This document shows, in pieces, positions 22,411 through 31,602 of a DNA stretch of 64,000 nucleotides. Every line of letters starts with the position of its first letter. Position 1 is the stretch's first letter. This stretch comes from JBHOQS01 sp042408875. GTDB taxonomy: Bacteria > Chloroflexota > UBA11872 > JBHOQS01. The position numbers were made by a program, and so were the translations under genes. The notes below the pieces were generated by a model. That model was not told where the DNA came from. It was given only the letters and a program-made list of their open reading frames with translations, and ran no database searches. The stretch lies in NCBI GenBank assembly GCA_042408875.1, contig JBHOQS010000022.1, forward strand, positions 248,001 to 312,000, in the 5' to 3' direction.

Positions 22411-24870
22411 ATGGCTGACCGCGACCCAGAGCCGGATGCCCAGGGGGCAATTCCCCCAGCCAGTCCAGCGATCTCCGGGGCGAGCCGCCCACGGGCCTCA
22501 GTGCAGCAGACCATCCCGCGAGAAGTGCCGCTGCTTGCACTTACTGAGGGCGTGCTCTTTCCCCTTATGGTCCTGCCGCTGACCGTGGCCAACCCGGCCC
22601 TTGCTCAGGCAATTGATGCGGCCGCTGTGGAGAGCAAGATTGTCGGCGTGTTTGCTCGCCGGCCACGCCCGGAAGGCGCGCCGCCTCCCCCCTTCGCTGA
22701 GGCACCCGATATCTATCCGGTGGGCACTGCCGCGACGATTGTGCGCATGGTGCGAATGCCTGACGGCACGGCGCAGGTGCTGCTCCAGGGACTGGCGCGC
22801 GTGCGCTTCCTGCGCGTGACGCGTACCCAGCCTGTTCTCTACGTCGAGGTCTACCCCCTCGAGGACACCAATGCAGAGGGCCTTGAAGTTGAGGGCCTGG
22901 TGCGCCACCTCCTGAGCCAGTTCCAGCGCGCGGTGCAGCTCAGCCCGACCATGCCCCAGGAAGCGGCTATTGCCGCAGCGAATACGCCTGGGCCGGGCGC
23001 GCTGGCCGACTTCGTCGCGGCCAACCTGAACCTCTCCCTCGAAGAGCGGCAGGACATCCTCGAAACACTGGATGTAACCGAGCGGCTTCGTAAAGTGGCG
23101 CGCCTGCTCGCGCGCGAGCTGGAGATCTTAGAGATCGGCCAGCGTATCCAGTCGGAGATCAAGGAGCAGATTAGCCGCACGCAGCGAGAGTACTATTTGC
23201 GCGAGCAGCTCAAGGCGATCCAACGAGAACTGGGCGAGAAAGACCCGCAGCAGGCGGAGATCGAGGAGCTGCGGCGGCGCATCGAGGAAGCCAGGCTCCC
23301 ACCTGAGGCGCAGCGCGAGGCTGAGCGGGAGCTTGACCGTCTGGCCACGCTGCATCCGGCCGCGCCGGATTACGCTCTCACGCGGACGTTCCTCGACTGG
23401 CTGGCCACTCTTCCCTGGAGTGTGGTCACCGAGGATCATCTCGACATTGCCGAGGCCCAGCGCATCCTCGACGAGGATCATTACGACCTCGAACGGGTCA
23501 AGGAGCGCATCCTCGACTTCCTGGCGGTGCGCAAGCTGAAGCAGGATATCCGCGGGCCGATCCTGTGTTTCGTCGGGCCGCCGGGCGTGGGCAAAACCAG
23601 CCTAGGCCAGTCGATCGCCCGGGCGCTCGGCCGCAAGTTCATCCGCATCTCGCTGGGCGGCGTGCGCGACGAGGCGGAGATCCGCGGCCACCGCCGCACC
23701 TATATCGGGGCTCTGCCTGGCCGGATCATCCAGGCGCTGCGCCGCGCCGGCTCGAAAAACCCGGTCATGATGTTAGATGAGGTGGACAAGCTGGGCCTGG
23801 ACTTTCGCGGCGACCCGGCAGCAGCCCTGCTCGAGGTGCTGGACCCGGCGCAGAACCACAGCTTCGTAGATAATTATCTGGGCGTGCCGTTTGACCTCTC
23901 GCAGGTGCTCTTCATCTGCACGGCCAACCAGCTTGACACTATCCCGCCGCCGCTGCTCGACCGGATGGAGGTCATCCGCATCGAGGGATACACCGAGGCG
24001 GAGAAGGTAGAGATCGCGCGGCGTTACCTGCTGCCGCGCCAGCTCAATGAGCACGGCCTGCGCCCAGAGCAGCTCACGATCCCCGACGAGACGCTGCGTG
24101 CCCTGATCCGGGGCTACACGCGCGAGGCTGGAGTGCGGAACCTCGAGCGCGAGCTCGGCGCGATCTGCCGGAAGGTCGCTCGCCGTGTCGCCCAGGGCCA
24201 AACTGAGCCAGTTGTGGTGACGCCCGACCAGTTGCACGAGTTTCTGGGCCCGCTCCGCTACCGCTATGACATCGCTGAGCAGGGCGATGAAGTGGGGGTC
24301 GCGACCGGCCTAGCCTGGACGGAGGCCGGCGGCGATGTGCTGTTCGTCGAGGCGAGTGTCGTGCCCGGCAAAGGCAATGTGACGCTCACCGGACACCTGG
24401 GGGATGTGATGCAGGAGTCCGCGCGTGCCGCCGTGACCTACGCGCGCTCGCGCGCGCTGGAGCTCGGGCTTGATCCGCATTTCTTCGAGCAGGTAGACAT
24501 CCACATCCACGTTCCGGCCGGTGCTATTCCCAAAGATGGGCCCTCGGCCGGCATCACCATGGCCACGGCGTTGATCTCAGCGCTGACGGGCCGGCCGGTA
24601 CGGCGAGATGTCGGCATGACCGGGGAGATCACGCTGCGTGGTAAGGTGCTGCCCATCGGTGGGGTCAAGGAGAAGTTGCTGGCAGCGCACCGCGCTGGCC
24701 TGCGGATTGTTCTCCTCCCCAAGGAGAACGAGCGCGACCTGGAGGAGGTGCCCAAACAGGTGCGTGACGATCTGCAAATCCTGCTCGTCACACATATGGA
24801 TGAAGTGTTGCAGCACGCCCTCCTGCCGAAGATACCAATAGGAGCGACTGGTTCCAGTATAACGGGGTAG
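22411..24870 (+). CDS. lon: ATP-dependent protease La (Lon)
   Basis: This 819-residue protein is a full bacterial Lon that degrades damaged and regulatory proteins. After a 40-residue charged extension comes the LonN substrate-binding domain (VPLLALTEGVLFPLMVLPL), then a coiled-coil helical region. The AAA+ module has Walker A GPPGVGKT (about 389-396) and Walker B MMLDEVDK. The C-terminal serine protease domain has the catalytic dyad S712 in KDGPSAGITMA and K755 in GGVKEKLLAAHRAG. It probably shares a transcript with hsp20 and is followed 8 bp later by acylphosphatase. Confidence 0.96.
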   Translation: MADRDPEPDAQGAIPPASPAISGASRPRASVQQTIPREVPLLALTEGVLFPLMVLPLTVANPALAQAIDAAAVESKIVGVFARRPRPEGAPPPPFAEAPDIYPVGTAATIVRMVRMPDGTAQVLLQGLARVRFLRVTRTQPVLYVEVYPLEDTNAEGLEVEGLVRHLLSQFQRAVQLSPTMPQEAAIAAANTPGPGALADFVAANLNLSLEERQDILETLDVTERLRKVARLLARELEILEIGQRIQSEIKEQISRTQREYYLREQLKAIQRELGEKDPQQAEIEELRRRIEEARLPPEAQREAERELDRLATLHPAAPDYALTRTFLDWLATLPWSVVTEDHLDIAEAQRILDEDHYDLERVKERILDFLAVRKLKQDIRGPILCFVGPPGVGKTSLGQSIARALGRKFIRISLGGVRDEAEIRGHRRTYIGALPGRIIQALRRAGSKNPVMMLDEVDKLGLDFRGDPAAALLEVLDPAQNHSFVDNYLGVPFDLSQVLFICTANQLDTIPPPLLDRMEVIRIEGYTEAEKVEIARRYLLPRQLNEHGLRPEQLTIPDETLRALIRGYTREAGVRNLERELGAICRKVARRVAQGQTEPVVVTPDQLHEFLGPLRYRYDIAEQGDEVGVATGLAWTEAGGDVLFVEASVVPGKGNVTLTGHLGDVMQESARAAVTYARSRALELGLDPHFFEQVDIHIHVPAGAIPKDGPSAGITMATALISALTGRPVRRDVGMTGEITLRGKVLPIGGVKEKLLAAHRAGLRIVLLPKENERDLEEVPKQVRDDLQILLVTHMDEVLQHALLPKIPIGATGSSITG

Positions 24871-24878
24871 CTGTACCG

Positions 24879-25184
24879 ATGCACCGCTCGCCTGAGGATG
24901 CCACAGAGCTGGTCAAGGCGCATGTGCTCATCAGCGGCCTCGTGCAGGGTGTATACTTTCGCGATAGCGCTAGACGGCTCGCATTGCGCGAGGGCGTCGG
25001 GGGATGGATCTGCAACCTGCCGGACGGGCGAGTCGAGGCTATGTTCGTCGGACCGCGCGCAGCCGTGGAGCGGGTGGTCGAGTGGTGCCACCGCGGCCCA
25101 CCAGCCGCGCGAGTCGAACGCGTCGACGTGGAGTGGTCGGCTGCTGATCCGGCTGAACGCATGACGCACTTCTACGTTCGCTGA
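24879..25184 (+). CDS. acyP: Acylphosphatase
   Basis: This 101-residue enzyme hydrolyses acyl phosphates such as carbamoyl and 1,3-bisphosphoglyceryl phosphate. The two catalytic residues are present: Arg28 in GLVQGVYFRDSARR and Asn46 in WICNLPDGRVE. Size and ferredoxin-like order match the family. It lies 8 bp after lon, and the ribosome site is only a GGGG in the end of lon, so its translation may depend on lon. Confidence 0.9.
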   Translation: MHRSPEDATELVKAHVLISGLVQGVYFRDSARRLALREGVGGWICNLPDGRVEAMFVGPRAAVERVVEWCHRGPPAARVERVDVEWSAADPAERMTHFYVR

Positions 25185-25245
25185 GACGCTGAAAGCCACC
25201 GAGAGGGGCACGGAAATCGTCGGCAGTCCTCAGGAGTACTGTTGC

Positions 25246-25275
25246 TTGACACTGGATTCTGCCGGGGGCTAGAAT
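25246..25275 (+). promoter_or_regulatory. Strong promoter of the primary sigma factor gene
   Basis: TTGACA (25246-25251) and TAGAAT (25270-25275) are spaced 18 bp. Transcription from about 25282 would leave a leader of roughly 240 nt before rpoD. The leader contains a 6-bp inverted repeat GTCATC/GATGAC at 25474-25493; otherwise I see no known riboswitch. Confidence 0.65.
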
Positions 25276-25521
25276 TTAGCGCCACGGTCCGCTGTCGTTG
25301 CTCAGTTTGTCTGTTGCATCCAGCCTGCAGTCAGGCGAGGCTTGCCAGTACCAGCACTGAGGGTCGAGCAGCGGACTATGCGGAGTGCAGCTCCAGCAGG
25401 TGTTGATAGATGCCGTTCTGGGGACGCCGCCCGCCAGGGGGACGTCCCCGGTGGCGCCGACATCTAGCGTCGTGTCATCCCGCGTGTGATGACGTTGCTG
25501 CGCCGTCCGAGGTAACACCAT

Positions 25522-27135
25522 ATGCCAGCATCGAACCGCTCCAATCGCTCAGCCCGGCGTGGCGAACCCGTGAACGAGCGGGTAAGCGAACCGCTTACGG
25601 CAGGAGTGCACGCAGACATCGCCGAGGAGGACGAAGAGATTATCACGCAGCCTGAAGAGCCTAATTCCATCGACGAAGTGGCCAGCGATGTCCACACGGA
25701 CGCAGCCGAGCTTGCTGGTGGCGCAGACGAGCTGGACGATGTCTGGGACGACGAGGAGGAGCGTGCTCCCCGCGTCGAGGAGGTGGTCGCCCTCGAGGAA
25801 CAGGGGATCGAGCTCGAACCGGACATCGACCTGGCCGCAGAAGACGAACGCGAGGCGCTCGATGATCCAGTACGGATGTATCTGCGGGAGATTGGCCGCT
25901 ACCGCCTGCTCACCGCCGACGATGAGAAGCGCCTGGCCCGTATGATGGAAGAACGGCAGGTGCTCGACCAGATCGAGCAGGAGGTGCGTGGCCAGAGCCG
26001 CCTGGCACGCCGCGAGGTCTCGACGGTTGAGGTGGCGTCACTGATCTATCGCCGCATCGTGGAGAACTGGCCTGTCGTACGGGTGGTCGCGGAGGTCTAT
26101 GCGGCAAACGGCGGCAACGTGAGTGATCCAGTCGCCCTCCTGCGCGACCCCGGCGCCCGGGCACTGATTGACGGTGAGTTGCATTCGGACCTGTCTCCCC
26201 GGGTCGCTGAAGTGATGGGGCTCTCTCCTGAAGAGGCGTACAAGCGCATCGTGCATTTCTCCGTCGATACGCGCCTCCTGCCCGACGATATCATTGGTCA
26301 TTTGCGAAGCTGGGACGCAGCAGACCTGCCATCGCTTGACCAGATGCGCACGCAGTTCCAGGCCGAGGCCGAGTACCTGCGCACCCACTTCGAGAAAATC
26401 AAGACGCAGGCGCGCGAAGCTCAGCACCAGCTTATGGAGGCGAACCTGCGGCTGGTGGTGAGTGTGGCCAAGAAGTACGTCGGCCGTGGCATGTCCCTGC
26501 TGGATTTGATCCAGGAGGGCAACATCGGCCTGATCCGCGCAGTGGAGAAGTTCGACCATCGCCTGGGCTACAAGTTCTCCACGTACGCGACCTGGTGGAT
26601 CCGCCAAGCCGTCACGCGCTCCATCGCCGATCAGGCGCGCACGATCCGCGTGCCGGTGCATATGGTGGAAAGCATTAACCGGCTGATGCAGACCTCGCGC
26701 AAGCTGCTCCAGGAGTTGGGGCGCGAGCCCACGCCGGAGGAGATCGCCCGCTATATGCAGATCAGCCCGGAGAAGGTGCGCGAGATCGATAAGGCGGCGC
26801 GCCTACCGATCTCGCTGGATACCCCTGTGGGCGACGAGGAGGACAGCTACCTGGGCGATTTCATCCCCGATAATGGGACGCCGGCGCCGCAGGATGTGGC
26901 CTCGCGCACGATCCTGATCGAGCAGGTGAAGGACGTGCTGGGGTCGCTCACTGAACGCGAGCGTAAAGTGCTGATGATGCGCTTCGGCCTGGAGGATGGC
27001 CACCCGCGCACGCTCGAAGAGGTAGGCAAGGAGTTCGGCGTCACCCGTGAGCGCATCCGGCAGATCGAGGCCAAGGCATTGCGCAAGCTGCGCCATCCCA
27101 GCCGCAGCCGCCGGCTGAAGGACTACCTCGAGTAG
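25522..27135 (+). CDS. rpoD: Primary RNA polymerase sigma factor (sigma-70/RpoD)
   Basis: This 537-residue sigma factor directs core polymerase to housekeeping promoters. An acidic N-terminal extension of about 115 residues stands in place of region 1.1. Region 1.2 is DDPVRMYLREIGRYRLLT. A linker follows, then region 2 (ANLRLVVSVAKKYVGRGMSLLD, GYKFSTYATWWIRQAVTR), region 3 (REPTPEEIARYMQISPEKVREI) and the region 4 helix-turn-helix (TLEEVGKEFGVTRERIRQIE). GAGGT lies 7-10 nt before the ATG. Promoters found in the window with TTGAC and TATAAT-like boxes agree with it. Confidence 0.96.
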   Translation: MPASNRSNRSARRGEPVNERVSEPLTAGVHADIAEEDEEIITQPEEPNSIDEVASDVHTDAAELAGGADELDDVWDDEEERAPRVEEVVALEEQGIELEPDIDLAAEDEREALDDPVRMYLREIGRYRLLTADDEKRLARMMEERQVLDQIEQEVRGQSRLARREVSTVEVASLIYRRIVENWPVVRVVAEVYAANGGNVSDPVALLRDPGARALIDGELHSDLSPRVAEVMGLSPEEAYKRIVHFSVDTRLLPDDIIGHLRSWDAADLPSLDQMRTQFQAEAEYLRTHFEKIKTQAREAQHQLMEANLRLVVSVAKKYVGRGMSLLDLIQEGNIGLIRAVEKFDHRLGYKFSTYATWWIRQAVTRSIADQARTIRVPVHMVESINRLMQTSRKLLQELGREPTPEEIARYMQISPEKVREIDKAARLPISLDTPVGDEEDSYLGDFIPDNGTPAPQDVASRTILIEQVKDVLGSLTERERKVLMMRFGLEDGHPRTLEEVGKEFGVTRERIRQIEAKALRKLRHPSRSRRLKDYLE

Positions 27136-27168
27136 GCAGCTCGAAGATGCCTGCTGTGCCGGTGCAGC

Positions 27169-27423
27169 ATGGAACGTAGCGCCGACTGGCTGGACCAGGC
27201 GCGCAGGGATCTCGCCCACGCCCGGAACGATCTCCAGCAGGGGTTCTATGACCGGGCCTGTTTCTCCCGTGCCCGGCCAGTAGCTCCGGAGCTCCGTGAC
27301 GCTGCCCTGGAGCTGGACAAGGTGTACATCTCTGCCCCCTACCCGGATGCGCATCCCGCCGGCTCTCCGCGGCGGCGCTACACGCGCGCCGAAGCCGAGC
27401 GTAGGATAGGCTATGCTGAGTAG
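27169..27423 (+). pseudogene. HEPN-domain toxin with internal deletion
   Basis: Both ends match HEPN proteins of HEPN-MNT toxin-antitoxin pairs. The start SADWLDQARRDLAHARNDL...FYDRACF is the first helix, and the end ELRDAALELDKVYISAPYPD...GSP..YTRAEAE is the last. The central helices, which normally follow CF with a Gln-Gln-Ala-Glu-Lys-type stretch and hold the R-x(4-6)-H RNase motif, are absent. The junction is at about residues 33-40, and the frame is kept. The 84-residue product is probably catalytically dead. It overlaps the MNT gene by 11 nt. Confidence 0.7.
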
Positions 27424-27763
27424 CACCCCCGGTTCTGTGAAGGTCTTCTACCCGGCGTATGATCGCGCGCAGCTCATCGAGTGGCTACGTGAGCGAATGC
27501 CGGCTCTGCGCGCTAGGCTACCGGTGCGGCGCACCGTGCTGTTCGGCTCCTGGGTGGCTGGCCGGGCTACTGCCTTCAGTGATGTCGACGTCCTGATCGT
27601 CTATGCTGATCCCCCGCGCGAGGATGCCTATAAGCTCGTGCGGGAGCATCTTCGCCTGCGTGGTCTTGAGCCCCATGTGTATTCTGAGACAGAAGCCGCG
27701 CGCCTGGAGTCCACGCTTCGGCGGATGACGCGGGACGGGATCGACCTGCTGGATGCAGGCTGA
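27413..27763 (+). CDS. MNT-type nucleotidyltransferase antitoxin
   Basis: This 116-residue protein has the minimal nucleotidyltransferase signature: GSW at 45-47, then Asp57 and Asp59 in FSDVDVLIVY. MNT proteins such as MntA AMPylate the partner HEPN RNase and so silence it. All core motifs are intact, unlike the HEPN partner. The ATG at 27413 lies inside the HEPN frame, the usual overlapping arrangement. Without a functional toxin it may be drifting or have another substrate. Confidence 0.82.
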   Translation: MLSSTPGSVKVFYPAYDRAQLIEWLRERMPALRARLPVRRTVLFGSWVAGRATAFSDVDVLIVYADPPREDAYKLVREHLRLRGLEPHVYSETEAARLESTLRRMTRDGIDLLDAG

Positions 27764-27832
27764 GTGTCTGCTGGCCGTGGCAGAATGCGCTGTCCGGCCC
27801 GGCGCCAGACATACCCTCTTCTCTGCGCCTGC

Positions 27833-27876
27833 TTCTTAATCTTTTTTTATTTTTCTTAATCGTTTTTTATTTTTAT
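27833..27876. repeat. T-rich island with 20-bp repeat
   Basis: TTCTTAATC followed by a T-rich stretch occurs at 27833 and again at 27853, a 20-bp period, continuing to TTTTTATCG. It separates the HEPN-MNT pair from the next gene. Possible promoter-proximal or bend-forming DNA. Confidence 0.5.
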
Positions 27877-27964
27877 CGTTTCGCTCGTAGGTGTTCTCAC
27901 GTCCAGACCGCCGGGGAAGACGGCTGCCTGCCCGGCTGGGCGGCAGGAGACCACCGGGCTCGTG

Positions 27965-27973
27965 TGCTAGAAT
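27965..27973 (+). promoter_or_regulatory. Extended -10 promoter
   Basis: TGCTAGAAT gives TGN-TAGAAT with the -10 box at 27968-27973, about 48 bp upstream of the small protein gene. No clear -35 box. Confidence 0.4.
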
Positions 27974-28020
27974 GATGCAGAGTGCCGGGAGCAGAACACC
28001 AAAGCGACTGGAGCACAGGT

Positions 28021-28227
28021 ATGCAGGAGCAGAGGGTGGCCAGCACGGCTGCTTCTCCATCATCGTCGGGGCCGGCCCGACCTGCTACGCTCAGGGAGCG
28101 TCGCTCTCCTGTGGACGAGCCCATGCTCAAGGAGTGTATCGTCAAGGAAGACGGGCGGCGATTGTGCTACTACTGGTTTGGCGAGCGCGCTGAGGAGATG
28201 GCGCGTCGCACGCCGCGCGCTGAGTGA
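28021..28227 (+). CDS. Small hypothetical protein upstream of galT
   Basis: This 68-residue protein has a Ser/Ala/Pro-rich first half and a better-structured end, MLKECIVKEDGRRLCYYWF. GGAG lies 7 nt before the ATG and an extended -10 promoter is close upstream, which supports expression. It may be the first gene of the gal transcript (130 bp before galT). Function not recognised. An internal ATG at about 28123 could give a shorter product holding only the conserved-looking part. Confidence 0.5.
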   Translation: MQEQRVASTAASPSSSGPARPATLRERRSPVDEPMLKECIVKEDGRRLCYYWFGERAEEMARRTPRAE

Positions 28228-28357
28228 TGGCCCACCGCGGCAGCAGGGTCCATAGTGAGAGCGATAGCTTCGAGAGCGGGAGTGAGAGCGGCGCTGCACT
28301 GTAGGGATAGGGACAGGATCGAGTCGAAAGATCCTCTGGCAGCCTAGGGATGCCTCG

Positions 28358-29353
28358 ATGTCTGAGATGCGCTGGAATCCGATCTTGCAAGAGTGGGTCG
28401 TTACTGCTACACACCGGCAGGACCGCACGTTCTTTCCTCCGCGCGATTACTGTCCGCTGGACCCGACGAAGCCTGGAGGGATACCGACTGAAGTACCCGC
28501 TCCTGACTACCAGATCGTGACCTTCGAGAACCGCTTCCCGGCGTTTCAGCGCACCCCACCGCCGCCTGCCGTTGAGCCGACCGATCTCTACCGGGTGCGG
28601 CCGTCGCAGGGCGTGTGTGAGGTCGTGCTCTATACGCCCGAGCACGAGGGCACGCTCACCGACGCCAGCGTGGCGCAGATCCATCGCCTGATCCGGGTGT
28701 GGACCGACCGCTACGCCGAGCTCGGGGCGCTGGACTACGTGCGCTACGTCCTCATCTTTGAAAATAAGGGCGCTGTGATCGGCGTCACGCTGACACATCC
28801 ACATGGCCAGATCTACGCCTTCCCGTTCATCCCGCCGATCTTGCAGCGCGAGCTCGCCTCCGGGCTTCAGCACATGGAGCGCACCGGCCGCTGCCTCTTC
28901 TGTGATGTGCTGGCTGAGGAGCTTCGAGATGGGCGGCGTCTTGTGGCCGAGTCCGAGCAGTTCGTCGCCTTTATTCCCTTTTTTGCTCGCTGGCCATACG
29001 AAGTACATATCTATTCCCGCGTGCATGCCGGCTCGCTCCTCGACTTTAGCCCGGCGCAACAGTACGATCTGGCGCGTCTCTTGAAGGTAGTACTTTTGAA
29101 GTACGACGGGCTCTGGCAGATGTCGATGCCCTATATAATGGTCATGCACCAGCAGCCTACAGACGGTGGTGCGTATCCGCATTACCACTTTCATATCGAG
29201 TTCTATCCGCCGCACCGTACGAAGGAGAAGTTGAAGTACCTGGCCGGTGTGGAGTCCGGCAGCGGCACGTTCTTGAACGATACGCTGCCGGAGGAGAAGG
29301 CCGCGGAGCTCCGCGCTGTGCCGCCCCTCTGCGTGGCGGACCTGGAGTCGTAG
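28358..29353 (+). CDS. galT: Galactose-1-phosphate uridylyltransferase
   Basis: This 331-residue Leloir enzyme exchanges UMP between UDP-glucose and galactose 1-phosphate. The catalytic HIT-like motif HPHGQ is at about 147-151, with the nucleophilic His at 149. The N-terminal MRWNPILQEWVVTATHRQDR and FENRFPAF segments are family-typical. A zinc-binding Cys pair is partly visible in CLFCDVLAEE. It is followed 99 bp later by galK, so galactose is converted to glucose 1-phosphate by a two-gene set. Confidence 0.94.
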   Translation: MSEMRWNPILQEWVVTATHRQDRTFFPPRDYCPLDPTKPGGIPTEVPAPDYQIVTFENRFPAFQRTPPPPAVEPTDLYRVRPSQGVCEVVLYTPEHEGTLTDASVAQIHRLIRVWTDRYAELGALDYVRYVLIFENKGAVIGVTLTHPHGQIYAFPFIPPILQRELASGLQHMERTGRCLFCDVLAEELRDGRRLVAESEQFVAFIPFFARWPYEVHIYSRVHAGSLLDFSPAQQYDLARLLKVVLLKYDGLWQMSMPYIMVMHQQPTDGGAYPHYHFHIEFYPPHRTKEKLKYLAGVESGSGTFLNDTLPEEKAAELRAVPPLCVADLES

Positions 29354-29452
29354 CGAGCGCGGGCACAGGGGGTGTTCACAGCGGCTGCGCCGGGCCTTGG
29401 GACGTACCTTGGGACATACGCGGAGGGCATTGGACGCAGGAAGGGGGCTCGG

Positions 29453-30634
29453 GTGACTGACATCGCTATCGAGCGCGGACGGCTCCGCTCGCGCCTGTTC
29501 CACGCCTTCCAGATCACGTTCAGCCGCGATCCGGATGTACTTGTGCAGGCGCCGGGTCGCGTGAACCTCATCGGTGAGCATACCGACTACAACGACGGCT
29601 ACGTGCTCCCCGTGGCCATCGATCGCACTGTACGGATCGCAGCAGCACGCCGCCCGGACACCCAGGTGCGCCTCTTCTCCCGAAACTTCAACGAGACGAC
29701 CAGTTTCGATCTCGCAGCGATCGAGCGCTCGGCCGAGGCACGCTGGAGCAACTACGTGCGCGGCGTGGCCTGGGCGCTCCAGGAGGCTGGCTACACCCTC
29801 GGAGGCATGGACGCCGTGATCGAGGGCGATGTGCCCATGGGCTCCGGTCTCTCCTCCTCGGCGGCGATCGAAGTGGCATCAGCCTTTGCCTTTCGTCAGC
29901 TTTATCACCTGCCGTTGGACCTAGTGCAGATGGCGCGCCTCTGTCAGCGCGCCGAGCAACAGTTCGTCGGTGTGAACTGCGGCATTATGGATCAGTTCAT
30001 CGCCACCCTCGGCCGCCGTGATCACGCCCTGCTAATCGACTGCCGCACGCTGGACTACGAGCCGGTGCCGTTCCCGGCCGAGCGCGCGCGCCTGGTGATC
30101 GGTGACACCATGGTGCGGCGAGGACTGGTGGAATCAGAGTACAACGCCCGGCGCAAGCAGTCAGAGCACGCCGCCTACCTGCTGGCCCAGTTCCTGCCCG
30201 GCGTGCGCGCCCTGCGCGATGTGACCGTGGCAGAGTTCGAGATGCTCAAACACCGGCTACCCGACCTGCTGCGCCGGCGCGCCGAGCACGTGATCTACGA
30301 GAACGAGCGGGTGCTTCAGGCAGTCAAGGCGCTGCGCGTCGGCAACCTAGAGGAGTTCGGGCGCCTGATGAACGCCTCGCACGACTCGCTGCGCGACCTG
30401 TACGAGGTCAGCTCGCCGGAGCTGAACGCTATGGTGGAGCTGGCGCGGCGGGTGCCCGGGACCTACGGCTCACGCATGACCGGGGCCGGCTTCGGGGGCT
30501 CGACGGTCAGCCTGGTGCGGGAGGACGCTGTAGAGCGCTTTGTGCAGATCGTCGCCAGTGGCTACCGCCAGCGCACCGGCATCGAGCCGGCGATGTATGT
30601 GTGTACCGTCGAGGATGGCGTAGGCGAGATCTAG
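29453..30634 (+). CDS. galK: Galactokinase
   Basis: This 393-residue GHMP kinase phosphorylates galactose at C1 with ATP. Motif 1 is PGRVNLIGEHTDYNDGYVLP (about 34-53), the galactokinase signature with sugar-binding Glu/His/Asp. Motif 2, the phosphate loop, is MGSGLSSSAAIEVA. Motif 3 is TGAGFGGSTVSLV near the C-terminus. The GTG at 29453 has AAGGGGG 7 nt upstream and is preferred to the upstream GTG at 29372, whose extra residues show no similarity. It works with galT directly upstream. Confidence 0.94.
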   Translation: MTDIAIERGRLRSRLFHAFQITFSRDPDVLVQAPGRVNLIGEHTDYNDGYVLPVAIDRTVRIAAARRPDTQVRLFSRNFNETTSFDLAAIERSAEARWSNYVRGVAWALQEAGYTLGGMDAVIEGDVPMGSGLSSSAAIEVASAFAFRQLYHLPLDLVQMARLCQRAEQQFVGVNCGIMDQFIATLGRRDHALLIDCRTLDYEPVPFPAERARLVIGDTMVRRGLVESEYNARRKQSEHAAYLLAQFLPGVRALRDVTVAEFEMLKHRLPDLLRRRAEHVIYENERVLQAVKALRVGNLEEFGRLMNASHDSLRDLYEVSSPELNAMVELARRVPGTYGSRMTGAGFGGSTVSLVREDAVERFVQIVASGYRQRTGIEPAMYVCTVEDGVGEI

Positions 30635-30786
30635 CGCAACAGCGCCGGGTGTCAGAGGCATCACGGCAGGGCGACGCAGGAGTATCAGACGGACGCGTAA
30701 GGAGCGTGAGACGGGCGGCACTGCCGTGCCCCTGCCAGGCAGGACTGAGCGGCCGGACAGGCAGCGCCCTGCGCTAGGCGGCAGCC

Positions 30787-31500
30787 TCAGCTCAGGCGGC
30801 GGACGAGCGTGACAACGCGGCCCTGGATCACCAGCTCGCGCGGATCGACGTAGATAGGATCCATGTCGCTGTTTGCTGGCTGCAAACGGATGCGGGTCCC
30901 TTCGTGGTAAAAGCGCTTAAGCGTGGCCTCGCCCTCCGGTGTGGTGTCGCTCAGCAGGAGCGCCACGACCACCTCCCCGTTGCGAGCGGACGACTGCGGG
31001 CGCACTACCACCAGGTCCCCGTCGAGGATGTGATCCTCGATCATCGAGGAGCCTTTTACCCGCAGCACATAGTCGCCTTCCTGGGCCAGGTCGGCACCGA
31101 TCTGGACTGTCTCAGTAGGGTCGGCGATCGCCTCGATTGGCTGGCCTGCGGCAATCGTGCCGACCACCGGCAGACTGACGATATTGCGCTGCGCTGGGAG
31201 CGGCACCAGCGTGGGCAGCCCGGTGTCCCGGCGCGGCTCCCGGCCGCGGTTGCCCGCAGGGGCCTCCTCGAACGCCTCAGCGAAGCGCGGGCCAGGGCGC
31301 AGCCCGCGGCTCGTGTTGGGGTCTCGCTGGAGATAGCCCTTCTGTTCGAGCATGCGGAGGTGGTAGTCTACATGCCCGGTGGAGCGCACACCAATCGCCT
31401 CGCCGATCTCGCGGTTCGTCGGCGGACGACCGTATTCTTCCCAGTAGTTTCTGATGAAGCGTAGTATCTCGCGCTGCCGTTCGCTCAGTCCTGTTCGCAT
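30787..31500 (-). CDS. lexA: LexA repressor
   Basis: This 237-residue SOS repressor has an N-terminal winged helix (LSERQREILRFIRNYWEEYG, RPPTNREIGEAIGVRSTGHV). A longer-than-usual linker of about 45 residues precedes the Ala-Gly cleavage site (about 118-119 in GTIAAGQP). The catalytic dyad is Ser152 in KGSSMIEDHI and Lys195 in ATLKRFYHEG. RecA-stimulated self-cleavage would lift repression after DNA damage. The ATG at 31500 has GAAAGGG upstream. A GAAC-N4-GTTC operator covers its predicted transcription start, indicating autorepression. It is divergent from the MobA-like gene. Confidence 0.95.
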   Translation of the reverse strand: MRTGLSERQREILRFIRNYWEEYGRPPTNREIGEAIGVRSTGHVDYHLRMLEQKGYLQRDPNTSRGLRPGPRFAEAFEEAPAGNRGREPRRDTGLPTLVPLPAQRNIVSLPVVGTIAAGQPIEAIADPTETVQIGADLAQEGDYVLRVKGSSMIEDHILDGDLVVVRPQSSARNGEVVVALLLSDTTPEGEATLKRFYHEGTRIRLQPANSDMDPIYVDPRELVIQGRVVTLVRRLS

Positions 31501-31584
31501 CGCCGGCCCTTTCGCCCTGCCTGGTATCATACGTACTGCAAGGCGCGCAACTTCGCGCACAGCGCGCTCTGCAGCCCAGCCATT

Positions 31585-31596
31585 GAACGAGTGTTC
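31585..31596. promoter_or_regulatory. LexA (SOS) box
   Basis: GAACGAGTGTTC is a perfect GAAC-N4-GTTC palindrome in an extended partly symmetric context, the same core as the Gram-positive SOS box. It overlaps the predicted +1 of lexA, about 85 bp upstream of its start codon. Confidence 0.75.
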
Positions 31597-31602
31597 TACT
31601 GC

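Noticed and set aside
28142..29581. 479-codon minus-strand frame opposite galT
   Set aside because: Antisense shadow of galT and the start of galK; composition is that of reversed codons, with no recognisable motifs.
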